Assembly (NCBI RefSeq): GCF_018785315.1
Contig: NZ_WQPN01000005.1
Coordinates: forward strand, 1 to 64,000
DNA: 64,000 bases
DNA from: Clostridium sp. MCC353
GTDB taxonomy: Bacteria > Bacillota > Clostridia > Lachnospirales > Lachnospiraceae
Direction of reading: 5' to 3'
Shown: one piece after another, positions 16,968-23,742 of the stretch
How positions within the stretch are numbered: position 1 is the first letter of the stretch
How the letters are laid out: every line of letters starts with the position of its first letter
Notes under the pieces: model-generated
The model's input: only the letters and a program-made list of their open reading frames with translations
Told to the model about the DNA's origin: nothing
The model's database searches: none
Made by a program: the position numbers and the translations under genes

Positions 16968-17118
16968 GTAACGGTTCAGACGGCGGGAAAATGGATAAAA
17001 AAAGCTGCGTCAAGCTCGCTTGTAAGCAGTTTTCTTTATCCATTTTCACATCGGATGGACATCCGATGCTTCTTGACCGGCTCTTTCGGTCAAGAAGATG
17101 AGCCGTCTGAACTGATAC
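16968..17118. repeat. Family D repeat, copy 2 (full, four nested hairpins)
   Basis: Terminal inverted repeats GTAACGGTTCAGACGGC (16968-16984) and its near complement at 17102-17118 match at 15 of 17 positions. Inside are three perfect stems: GAAAATGGATAAA with TTTATCCATTTTC (16987-16999 with 17035-17047), CATCGGATG with CATCCGATG (17049-17057 with 17060-17068), and CTTCTTGACCG with CGGTCAAGAAG (17069-17079 with 17087-17097). It fills the gap between convergent genes. Partial copies lie at 1792, 33372 and 40025. Confidence 0.8.
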
Positions 17119-17245
17119 AATTTTACTGTTGGAAATGCAGCTTTTTCTATATTCCTCCAGTCAGAAAAAAACAGCAGGAAAGCCGGCGGGCGGAGGTTCG
17201 GTAAGGTCCGCCCGCCGTCTTTCCCGCGTCCCCTTCTCCAATCCC

Positions 17246-17500
17246 TTAAAGATTGGAATCCTTCCAATTCCACCATTTCAGCTTTTCCGGGTCCGGGTTT
17301 TCCACAGACGCATAATACACCGCGCAGCGGTACACATAAAGCTGGCACCTGTCGATCCTGCATCCTTTCATCAGGCATTCCTTCTCATATAGTCTTTCCG
17401 GATCCTGATTTTTCAGCGATTCAATGGTGTTGAATCCCAGCATGATCAAACTCTTTTCCGTCTCTTTTCCCACTCCGGGGATTTTTCTAAGCTCGCCCAT
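17246..17500 (-). CDS. Helix-hairpin-helix protein (Cdd1-like)
   Basis: An 84-residue protein that opens with a helix-hairpin-helix motif, LRKIPGVGKETEKSLIMLGF, of the type that contacts DNA backbone, followed by DPERLYEKECLMKGCRIDRCQLYVYRCAVYYA, which fits the Cdd1 ('pathogenicity locus') family. Function of that family is not established. It overlaps the end of the SRPBCC gene by 14 nt and is the last gene of a short minus-strand run 19039-17246. Confidence 0.8.
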   Translation of the reverse strand: MGELRKIPGVGKETEKSLIMLGFNTIESLKNQDPERLYEKECLMKGCRIDRCQLYVYRCAVYYASVENPDPEKLKWWNWKDSNL

Positions 17501-17897
17501 GGTCCTTTAGCGCCCTCCTCAAATCTTTCATATACTGCCTTTGCTGAATGCGCAGATAGATTCCGGCAAATGGTTTCATAATCCATTTTTTCACCTCCAC
17601 GCACTCTCTGAAATCCAGAACCGTGCCTTCCTCAGCGACGGTGAAAATTCCTGTCCAATGGCCTGCCATGTTGTCATTCTCCATATCGAATTCATAGCGG
17701 CAGGGCGGCTTTGATGCAGTTATGACAAAGTTGGTTGCATAGCCGTTTTTCGCGTATTCCACAAAATGCTTTCCATCTTCCGCCGCCTCTATTCTGCTCA
17801 AATCGCTTCTCCAGCCGTAATTTTCAAGATCCGTTACCACTGCCCAAATCCGTTCTACCGGGCAGTCAAATACCGTCCTAATTCTTGCTTCCATCAT
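17487..17897 (-). CDS. SRPBCC (START-like) family protein
   Basis: A 136-residue single-domain member of the SRPBCC fold, which binds small hydrophobic ligands in a deep cavity. The N-terminal EARIRTVFDCPVERIWAVVTDLENYGWRSD and the C-terminal FAGIYLRIQQRQYMKDLRRAL are typical of polyketide-cyclase-like members. The ligand is unknown. Of two nearby ATGs I chose the one at 17897 because GAGAGG is 8-9 nt upstream. Its start overlaps the DUF3795 gene by about 20 nt and its end overlaps the HhH gene, so the three are probably co-translated. Confidence 0.82.
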   Translation of the reverse strand: MMEARIRTVFDCPVERIWAVVTDLENYGWRSDLSRIEAAEDGKHFVEYAKNGYATNFVITASKPPCRYEFDMENDNMAGHWTGIFTVAEEGTVLDFRECVEVKKWIMKPFAGIYLRIQQRQYMKDLRRALKDHGRA

Positions 17898-18186
17898 ATT
17901 CATATCCTCTCAGGTTTATCAACTGCTGTCTGAGCCCCTTTTCATTCTCTTCTTCTGTCTTTGTTGGATCCTGCAAATCATAAAATCCGCATGGAAGTTC
18001 CTCGCACTCCCCGCAGTTGTGATACTGTTTTTTATTCATGCAGCAATCGTAAATCTCACAGACCGTTCCTTCTGTATACTCCAACCAGAACACCTGCCCC
18101 TTTATCTTATCACATCCGCCGCAGCCTTCCGGGTAATATTCACATTCCCCGCAGACCACGCCGCAGCAGCTCATCATTTTCTCCAT
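17878..18186 (-). CDS. DUF3795 cysteine-rich protein
   Basis: A 102-residue protein rich in cysteines: SCCGVVCGECEYYPEGCGGCDKIKG, CEIYDCCMNKKQYHNCGECEELPC. This spacing matches DUF3795, thought to bind metal, but no function is established. The frame opens at GTG two codons earlier; the ATG at 18186 is better placed after AGGGGAG. It overlaps the SRPBCC gene downstream and lies 22 nt after the Fpg/Nei gene's stop. Confidence 0.82.
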   Translation of the reverse strand: MEKMMSCCGVVCGECEYYPEGCGGCDKIKGQVFWLEYTEGTVCEIYDCCMNKKQYHNCGECEELPCGFYDLQDPTKTEEENEKGLRQQLINLRGYEYDGSKN

Positions 18187-18208
18187 AGTCACTCCCCTTT
18201 TTTCCTCA

Positions 18209-19039
18209 TCAGTCCTTCTTTTCCGGCTGGCACCGGGGGCAGAAATAAACGGTTCCGCCCAAATATGCCATCTTTGTTATATCCCCGCCGCAGTAAGGGC
18301 ATCCCGATTGGTAGGTAATTTTGGAAAGCAGCGTCTGGTAGCCGCCGGGCTCTCCGTACAGGTTCCTTTCCGTATTCCTTCCGCCCTGGCGTATCATCTT
18401 GTCCATAATGCCCTTCACCGCCTCCAAAAGCTTCTCTTTTTCCCCGTCAGACAGGGTTCCCACCTTCCGCTTCGGATGAATCCCGGCATGGAGCAGAATA
18501 TCCTGCAAAGAACCATTTCCCAATCCCGGTATCCTCTGTTCGGTTGCAAGAAATGCCTTTGCGCTCATATTCTGTTTCACGGAGTTTAACAGTTCCATGA
18601 AAATATCGTCGAATTTTTCGTCAAACAGAGAAAGGCCGTACTTATTCTTTTCATAATACTCGTTATAAAAATTCCCGGTATGGCAGTAAATGGCTCCGTA
18701 CATAGCCACTGTAAATGCCAGGCCAAAACCGTCTTCGAATTCGATCAGAAGCTGGTATTTTACCGGTCTGGGCGCGCATGGTTCCAACAGCCTGATGTTG
18801 ACGCCGTCATTTACGGTCAGGCGGATATCATTGTCAAAAACCATTTCCACATAACTGCCAAATGCCTCTGTTTTCTCCAGCTTAACCCCGTTTAATTTGT
18901 TTCCATACTCCGACGGCTCCCCATTAAACCAGCAGAATTTATGGACATAAGACGGAGGACAGACTTCCTTTACCGTCCTGCCCGCCGCTTCGTCCTCCAA
19001 GTTCTTTGCTAATACCATTGCCTCCGGCAATTCAATCAT
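18209..19039 (-). CDS. Fpg/Nei-family DNA glycosylase homologue lacking the N-terminal proline
   Basis: A 276-residue member of the formamidopyrimidine-DNA glycosylase/endonuclease VIII family. It has the N-terminal domain, the H2TH region (MSAKAFLATEQRIPGLGNGSL near 155-175) and a complete C-terminal zinc finger, CPYCG...FCPRC. The family's nucleophile is the proline exposed after Met removal (PELPE); here the start reads M-I-E-L-P-E, so that residue is isoleucine while the following glutamate is kept. Base-excision activity by the usual Schiff-base route is therefore doubtful. AGGGAGGAACAGAGC fixes the start, so a wrong start is unlikely. It is the first gene of the run with DUF3795, SRPBCC and HhH genes. 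Confidence 0.87.
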   Translation of the reverse strand: MIELPEAMVLAKNLEDEAAGRTVKEVCPPSYVHKFCWFNGEPSEYGNKLNGVKLEKTEAFGSYVEMVFDNDIRLTVNDGVNIRLLEPCAPRPVKYQLLIEFEDGFGLAFTVAMYGAIYCHTGNFYNEYYEKNKYGLSLFDEKFDDIFMELLNSVKQNMSAKAFLATEQRIPGLGNGSLQDILLHAGIHPKRKVGTLSDGEKEKLLEAVKGIMDKMIRQGGRNTERNLYGEPGGYQTLLSKITYQSGCPYCGGDITKMAYLGGTVYFCPRCQPEKKD

Positions 19040-19149
19040 GCTCTGTTCCTCCCTGATTCTCTTAATCCCTTTTCGTTTATTCCCATTCCATCATAACACA
19101 TATTAAGGTTCTCTTCGATCCTGCCCTTTCGGTCCGCAGTTTCTGTCTT

Positions 19150-19581
19150 CTATTTCTTAGACGGATTTGCCCGGATGGAGACCAGGTCTTTTACGTGATC
19201 CAGAATCTCATCTGTGGTCACATCGATCATCAGCCACCTGGAACCGTTAAATAATTTCGTATTTTGATACAGCTCCTTCAGATACGCGCAGAATGAATTC
19301 AACACCAGTTCCGCTTCCGGCGCCTCCTTTCTCCCAATGGAGATCAGGCAGGTAAAATAGCCCCGGTTGGGGTACAGGGTGCACAAAGACCGTCCGCCCT
19401 TTTTATATTTCACATTCCATCCCGGCGCCCCTGAACACCCGCTGTATTCCACATTCGGTTTCAGGGAATATGTGTTTTCTATGAAACTGCACAAATCCGT
19501 CCAATGAGAGCTTTTTACATATTCCTTTATCTCCTCTGTGGTCGGAGGACTGCCCTTCGAATATTTCTCACTCCATTCCAT
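19150..19581 (-). CDS. DUF3788 family protein
   Basis: A 143-residue cytoplasmic protein matching DUF3788: MEWSEKYSKGSPPTTEEI, VEYSGCSGAPGWNVKYKKGG, RSLCTLYPNRGYFTCLISIG and SRWLMIDV. Its role is not known; the fold resembles DUF1801/MmcQ-like small domains, which is only a guess. The start at 19581 is set by TGGAGGAATTAT; the open frame runs much further upstream, but that part is 17-nt tandem repeat and family A repeat. It lies alone, with the Fpg/Nei gene 110 nt downstream. Confidence 0.85.
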   Translation of the reverse strand: MEWSEKYSKGSPPTTEEIKEYVKSSHWTDLCSFIENTYSLKPNVEYSGCSGAPGWNVKYKKGGRSLCTLYPNRGYFTCLISIGRKEAPEAELVLNSFCAYLKELYQNTKLFNGSRWLMIDVTTDEILDHVKDLVSIRANPSKK

Positions 19582-19618
19582 ATAATTCCTCCATTCCATA
19601 TTTTTTTGCAAATATTGT

Positions 19619-19771
19619 GATATGCAAAATGTTGCGATATGCAAAATGTTGCGATGCACAAAATCTTGCGATACACAAAATCTTGCGATGCACAAAATCT
19701 TGCGATGCACAAAATCTTGTGATACACAAAATCTTGCGATACACAAAATCTTGCGATGCACAAAATCTTGC
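19619..19771. repeat. 17-nt tandem repeat, nine copies
   Basis: Nine uninterrupted units of consensus GATRCACAAAATCTTGC (the two at 19619-19652 read GATATGCAAAATGTTGC). Because 17 is not a multiple of three, all frames stay open through it, which gives false N-terminal extensions to the DUF3788 gene. It sits between family A repeat copy 3 and the gene's ribosome site. There are no spacers, so it is not a CRISPR array. Copy number is probably variable. Confidence 0.9.
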
Positions 19772-19778
19772 GATACAC

Positions 19779-19876
19779 GGACACGCGCTGAGAATTCCAA
19801 ATTCCCGGCTGCAATTCAATTTTGTGGCTCCGGCACAAATTCGGCGTAAAAATAAACCATCGGGATTATTTTTCAC
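19779..19876 (-). repeat. Family A leader repeat, copy 3
   Basis: On the minus strand: AATAATCCCGATGG, the stem AATTTGTG/CACAAAATT with loop CCGGAGC, a second stem GGGAATT/AATTCTC, then CAGCGCGTGTC. The usual tail (GC-rich box plus ATGGAGGA) is separated from it by the 17-nt tandem repeats, as if the array had expanded inside the element. Confidence 0.7.
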
Positions 19877-19967
19877 TCAATCCCTATCCTAAATGCCTTC
19901 CTAAATGTTTTATTTTCGATTTTTATTATATCAGACAGAATATGACAACAGCATGTCATATTTCATA

Positions 19968-20711
19968 CTAATGGCTGCTGTTTACATCCCTTTTTGTAAG
20001 CAGAAGCATGGAAACACCGGCCGCCCCGCCGAGATAAATAATGCTCATAACCATAAATAAAACCAGCCGGCCTGACAACAGGTCCTCGCTTTGGTTGCTG
20101 TTCATCGCAATCATCATCAGCCCGTATGGCCAGTAAAGGCCCATTCCTGCCACATTGATCAGCATTCCTGAGATTCCGCCCAGCAGCCCGATGACTACAG
20201 GAACGGAAAAACTTCTGATCACCATGGACAGCAGAAGCTGCAGGGCGGCTATGACCATGCCTCCCCAGGTTCCCCGGATCAGCCAGACTGCCACAACCGC
20301 TGGGGGAAATCCTGGAATCCCTGCCGCCTTTCCGCCGGCCACATATAGAATCCACACGAAAGCCTGGAGAAATACGGTCAGCTTCACTGCCTCAAAAAGT
20401 TTGGCCCCGTACAGGCAGGGTATGGAAACCGGCGCCGTCATGAATGAATTCCAGTTCCCATTTAAATGTTCCAGCCTCCACAAATAGGAACAACAGATGG
20501 CGATCAACGGCCCATAGAACAAATTGGCATAAAACAGAGTGACCTGGGTCCATAAATCATACCAGCCGTTTTTTAATATTCCCAGGTTCATCTGATAATT
20601 AACGGTTCCCATCACCGCCGGAAATACGGGAATCAGGAAAAAAACCAGCCACCAGGGATTGTGGGCCATTTTTCTGCGTTCCGCCCTCACCGCAATTCGA
20701 AATCCATTCAT
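19968..20711 (-). CDS. ABC-2 permease, lantibiotic-immunity type (second)
   Basis: A 247-residue membrane protein with about six transmembrane helices, of the ABC-2 lan-permease group (LanE/LanG or BcrB-like). After the short cytoplasmic start (FRIAVRAERRKMAHNPWW) the helices are well spaced, with NGNWNSFMTAPVSIPCLYGAKL as the conserved coupling region. AAGGAGGTATAGAG sets the ATG at 20711, 2 nt after the stop of the preceding permease gene. With that permease and the ATPase it forms a three-gene exporter. Confidence 0.87.
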   Translation of the reverse strand: MNGFRIAVRAERRKMAHNPWWLVFFLIPVFPAVMGTVNYQMNLGILKNGWYDLWTQVTLFYANLFYGPLIAICCSYLWRLEHLNGNWNSFMTAPVSIPCLYGAKLFEAVKLTVFLQAFVWILYVAGGKAAGIPGFPPAVVAVWLIRGTWGGMVIAALQLLLSMVIRSFSVPVVIGLLGGISGMLINVAGMGLYWPYGLMMIAMNSNQSEDLLSGRLVLFMVMSIIYLGGAAGVSMLLLTKRDVNSSH

Positions 20712-20713
20712 CT

Positions 20714-21469
20714 CTATACCTCCTTCTTTCGGAACAGCCATTTTCCCCATCCATATAAGATCCCGTCCAAAACCAGAACCACAGCCAGAAGACCATAATC
20801 AGGCCGTGTGAGATCATAGGACACGGCTCTGGTTTCTATATTCCATTCCATCTCCACAGGGACAAGAACGGCATAATAGCACCAGGGAATCAGACGGTAG
20901 ATCACAGGGAGATAGAGGGCAAACAGCCCCAAAAATGAACCCAGCAGCCCGATCACCAGGGAGATAAGCTGGTTTTCCACGGAAAATGACAGGATCATTT
21001 GAAACAGAAACAAGCCTTCGCTCAATATCAGGGTTCCCGCCAGCCAAAACAGCAGTTCTTTCACCGGAAGGGGCTGGGTGACCGGATAAACCGCTGCGGC
21101 CCCCAGTATGATAAGGAGCTGGATCAGGGCCAGCAGCAGCACATACCGTGTACCGGAACGGATCTTTCCATAATAAACTGTGTCCCTGTCTGCCAAAGTA
21201 TAAAGCAGTTTCCAGGCGCCCCCTTTGTGCTCCACATCACAAATCCGGCTGGCGGTCATGGCAAGAACCAGAGGCATAAAGATGGTCTGCAAAATCCCGA
21301 TATCATAAATCAGAAATGAATAGCCGTCTTCCCAGACCTGGGAACCATGCAATAGGCCGTACCATATCCACAATGCCATCAGGGACATGGAACCGGCTCC
21401 GATCAGTCCCAGCTTTTTATGCTTTAATTTCATTCTTTCCACTTTTCCTATGTTCTGTTTTTCCATCAT
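20714..21469 (-). CDS. ABC-2 permease, lantibiotic-immunity type (first)
   Basis: A 251-residue permease with about six transmembrane helices and the coupling motif HKGGAWKLLYTLADRDTVYYGK, as in LanE/MutE/BcrB-like immunity subunits. Its ATG overlaps the ATPase stop codon by one base (TAATG). It differs clearly from the following permease, so the exporter is a heterodimer. Confidence 0.88.
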   Translation of the reverse strand: MMEKQNIGKVERMKLKHKKLGLIGAGSMSLMALWIWYGLLHGSQVWEDGYSFLIYDIGILQTIFMPLVLAMTASRICDVEHKGGAWKLLYTLADRDTVYYGKIRSGTRYVLLLALIQLLIILGAAAVYPVTQPLPVKELLFWLAGTLILSEGLFLFQMILSFSVENQLISLVIGLLGSFLGLFALYLPVIYRLIPWCYYAVLVPVEMEWNIETRAVSYDLTRPDYGLLAVVLVLDGILYGWGKWLFRKKEV

Positions 21470-22383
21470 TACAAACTCATCCCCTTCCCGGTCAGATCCA
21501 GAAAAATGTCCTCCAGGTTTTTCTGGTATTCTTCAATTCTCAGCACCCCGATCCCGGAATCAGACAGTTCTCTCACCAGCCCGGCAAGAACCTCATCCGC
21601 TAAGTCAGGGATCAGAAAGCCTTCCCGGCCCTTGTGTACAGAAATGCCTTTGTCCTTCATCCGCAGCACGGCCCGCCCGTCATCCAGGGTGCGGAGGCGG
21701 ATTCTTTTTTTGCTGTATTCATGGAGGTGTTCGATGGTATCCTGAAAAATCAATTCTCCCTGGTTGATGATTCCCACATGGGTGGCCATCAGATCTATCT
21801 CCCCCAGTAAATGGCTGGATATCATTACGGTCATGCCGTACCGTTTTGGCAGGCTTTTGATTAACTCCCTCATCTCCTGGATTCCTGCCGGGTCCAGGCC
21901 GTTTGTGGGTTCATCCAAAAGGAGCAGCCCCGGCTTTCCAAGAAGTGCCCCGGCCAGTCCCAGGCGCTGTTTCATCCCAAGGGAATACTGCCCCGCCTTT
22001 TTATTCTGCTGGTTTTCCATGCGGACGGTCTCTAAAACCTCATCGATCTCCTGTGCAGGAACCTGCTTCAGCTCTGCAATGATCTCCAGATTCTCCCGCC
22101 CTGTAAGGTGGCCGTAATAAGAGGGCGTCTCGATCAGGGAGCCCGTTTTTTTCAATATCTCCAGCCTGTTTTTCCGGTTCATAACCGTCCCGCATACTTT
22201 TACCTGCCCGGCGCTTGGTTTAACCAGCCCCAGGATCATTTTCATCGTAGTGGATTTACCGGCTCCGTTGGGCCCTAAAAATCCGTAAATGCTGTGCTCC
22301 GGTATTTTTAAATCCAAATTCGCGACTATTTTCTTTTGTCCATATTCTTTTCCCAGGTTTTCTGTTTCTACAATCGGTTTCAT
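21469..22383 (-). CDS. ABC ATPase, bacitracin/lantibiotic-immunity type (BcrA-like)
   Basis: A 304-residue ABC ATPase: Walker A GPNGAGKS (about 40-47), signature YSLGMKQRLGLA, Walker B LLLLDEPTNGLD, H-loop ISSHLLGE. The ending EYQKNLEDIFLDLTGKG is typical of BcrA/LanF proteins. It should energise export of a membrane-active peptide. The start MKPIVETENLGKEYG at 22383 follows AGGAAGTATTCAG. This start is itself the last unit of a 41-nt tandem array: the preceding 14-codon ORF ends in a TGA that overlaps this ATG as ATGA. Translation of the ATPase may therefore depend on ribosomes finishing the upstream mini-ORFs. A two-component system is divergent at 23002 and probably controls the operon. 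Confidence 0.92.
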   Translation of the reverse strand: MKPIVETENLGKEYGQKKIVANLDLKIPEHSIYGFLGPNGAGKSTTMKMILGLVKPSAGQVKVCGTVMNRKNRLEILKKTGSLIETPSYYGHLTGRENLEIIAELKQVPAQEIDEVLETVRMENQQNKKAGQYSLGMKQRLGLAGALLGKPGLLLLDEPTNGLDPAGIQEMRELIKSLPKRYGMTVMISSHLLGEIDLMATHVGIINQGELIFQDTIEHLHEYSKKRIRLRTLDDGRAVLRMKDKGISVHKGREGFLIPDLADEVLAGLVRELSDSGIGVLRIEEYQKNLEDIFLDLTGKGMSL

Positions 22384-22629
22384 CTGAATACTTCCTTTCT
22401 TTCTGTTTCTGCAATCCATCTCATTTGTTTGCTGCCTTTCTTTCTGTTTCCACAATCTGTCTCATTCGGCTGCCGCCTTTCTTTCTGTTTCCACAATCCG
22501 TCTCATTCGGCTGCCGCCTTTCTTTCTGTTTCCACAATCCGCCTCATTCGGCTGCCGCCTTTCTTTCTGTTTCCACAATCCGCCTCATTCGGCTGCCGCC
22601 TTTCTTTCTGTTTTCACAATCTGCCTCAT
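22380..22629 (-). CDS. Chain of six overlapping 14-codon mini-ORFs in the ABC ATPase leader
   Basis: Reading the minus strand, six units of exactly 41 nt each hold an ATG, 13 further codons and TGA. Starts are at 22629, 22588, 22547, 22506, 22465 and 22424; each 45-nt ORF ends in the ATGA that begins the next. The peptides are MRQIVKTERKAAAE, then MRRIVETERKAAAE three times, then MRQIVETERKAANK and MRWIAETERKEVFR; the seventh start is the ATPase itself (MKPIVETE...). Each unit carries its own AAAGG-type ribosome site. Differences between units are substitutions only, so length and reading frame are kept throughout. I infer a translationally coupled leader or a recently expanded duplication of an initiation region; expression of the peptides is unproven. 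Confidence 0.75.
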
Positions 22630-22655
22630 TCGGCTGCTGCCTTTCTGTTTTCATC
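22384..22655 (-). repeat. 41-nt tandem repeat array
   Basis: Six full units (period 41 on direct counting of the repeated TTTCTGTTT box at 22400, 22441, 22482, 22523, 22564 and 22605) plus a shortened unit at about 22631-22655 that has lost 4 nt. The unit is a duplicate of the ribosome site, start codon and first eight codons of the downstream ATPase gene. The three middle units are almost identical; the outer ones have diverged, consistent with internal expansion. Confidence 0.92.
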
Positions 22656-22826
22656 CGGTGCAGCAGATTTCCAGCGCCCACCACATATTAATGGTAAACT
22701 GCAAACCTGTCTTCAGCCTGTTTTGCTCCTTACTTTTACCTTACATTTTGCCTGAAATCATGTCAGGCGCCATATTTTGTTTTATAATCACCACTATAAG
22801 GAGCTCCTTGACGAGCTCCTGCCAGA
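22656..22826. other. Divergent intergenic region with two hairpins
   Basis: This stretch between the ABC operon leader and family B repeat should hold the operon promoter, which I cannot place confidently. It includes GCCTGAAATCATGTCAGGC (imperfect palindrome around 22750-22768), a TATAAT (22782-22787 region) on the plus strand, and a perfect hairpin AGGAGCTC/GAGCTCCT near 22799-22820. The first is a possible operator for the two-component regulator. Confidence 0.4.
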
Positions 22827-22983
22827 GTGGGTCTGAAAATTGCCCTCCGTCAGAATTGGGGCACAGTTTGTGGGAAGATCTGTCCCGGATGAAGGGTGCA
22901 TAGCTGGCTGCGTAACCTGAATCCGGGGCAGAAACACCGCGAAGCAGGGCGGACAGATGACGGGAAGGAACTTTCAGACACAC
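22827..22983. repeat. Family B MITE-like repeat, copy 1
   Basis: Terminal inverted repeats of 26 nt (22827-22852 and 22958-22983, 21 of 26 matching; core GTCTGAAA) enclose about 105 nt. The interior shares CCGTCAGA, ACA-TTTGTGG-AGAT, CCG-ATGA, GGCTGCGT and GCAGGGCGGACAGATG-like boxes with copy 2 at 30927-31077. It ends 18 nt before the start codon of the response regulator gene, so it forms that gene's leader. It has no coding capacity of its own. Confidence 0.8.
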
Positions 22984-23001
22984 GCTAAATCCGGAAAGGA
23001 A

Positions 23002-23742
23002 ATGATCTTTGTGAATACCATTTATGAGTGCAGATTATTGATTGTGGACGACAGCAGAGAACTGCAGGACATGCTGTCAGAAATCCTTCATAATGCCGGT
23101 TACTCCTTTATCACTCAGGCCTTTGACTGCAAAACGGCCCTGGAGTATTTTGAGAAATACCGGCCTGATTTTGTGATACTGGATGTTATGCTGCCTGACG
23201 GCGACGGATTTGAGATCATGCAGAAGCTGAGGGCCCGTTCCCAGGTTCCGGTTCTGTTTCTCTCCGCAAAGGATGAAGACGAAGACCGGCTGCTGGGCCT
23301 GGGGCTGGGGGCCGACGACTATATGACAAAGCCATTTCTGGCAAGAGAACTGGTTTTAAGGATTTCCTCCATTCTGAGGCGGACTTATTTTCCGCTGAAG
23401 CTGTCGCCTTCGGCCGTTCCTGTCCTTATGCTGGGAAACCGGACCGTAAATCTGGAAAGCGCTGCGGTGGCCTGTGAAGACGGCTCCTCCCTCTCACTGA
23501 CTGCCAAAGAACTGGCAATATTAAAGGAGCTCTCCAAGCGTCCGGGCAGCATCGTAACCTTCGATGTGCTGTCCCAGGCCCTTTGGGGAGATTCCTATTA
23601 CGGCTATGAAAATTCCCTGATGGTCCATATCCGGCGGCTCCGGGAAAAAATTGAGGAAACTCCCTCGTCTCCCCAATGGTTATTAACGGTGCGGGGACTG
23701 GGATACAAACTAAATCTTTCAAAGGGAGGCCACAGCCGATGA
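23002..23742 (+). CDS. OmpR-family response regulator
   Basis: A 246-residue regulator with an N-terminal receiver (RLLIVDDS, acceptor D61 in VILDVMLPDGDG, TKPF) and a C-terminal winged helix (about 145-245; LTAKELAILKEL, IRRLREKIEETPSSPQWLLTVRGLGYKL). GGAAAGGA precedes the ATG at 23002; the frame opens earlier inside repeat family B, which I take as non-coding. It overlaps the kinase gene by 4 nt (ATGA). Being divergent from the immunity-type ABC operon, it most likely controls that exporter in response to a peptide antibiotic. Confidence 0.92.
   Translation: MIFVNTIYECRLLIVDDSRELQDMLSEILHNAGYSFITQAFDCKTALEYFEKYRPDFVILDVMLPDGDGFEIMQKLRARSQVPVLFLSAKDEDEDRLLGLGLGADDYMTKPFLARELVLRISSILRRTYFPLKLSPSAVPVLMLGNRTVNLESAAVACEDGSSLSLTAKELAILKELSKRPGSIVTFDVLSQALWGDSYYGYENSLMVHIRRLREKIEETPSSPQWLLTVRGLGYKLNLSKGGHSR

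Noticed and set aside
19619-19788. Possible CRISPR array
   Set aside because: The 17-nt units are directly adjacent with no spacers, and no cas genes are present; it is a simple tandem repeat.
19581-19800. N-terminal extension of the DUF3788 protein with repeated RKILC/ARFC motifs
   Set aside because: It is translation of the 17-nt repeat and family A; the ribosome site TGGAGGAATTAT places the start at 19581.
22359-22655. Plus-strand ORFs of 88-139 codons through the 41-nt repeats
   Set aside because: They are repetitive shadows of the minus-strand array, with no family match and no ribosome site; the minus strand carries the coherent start/stop structure.
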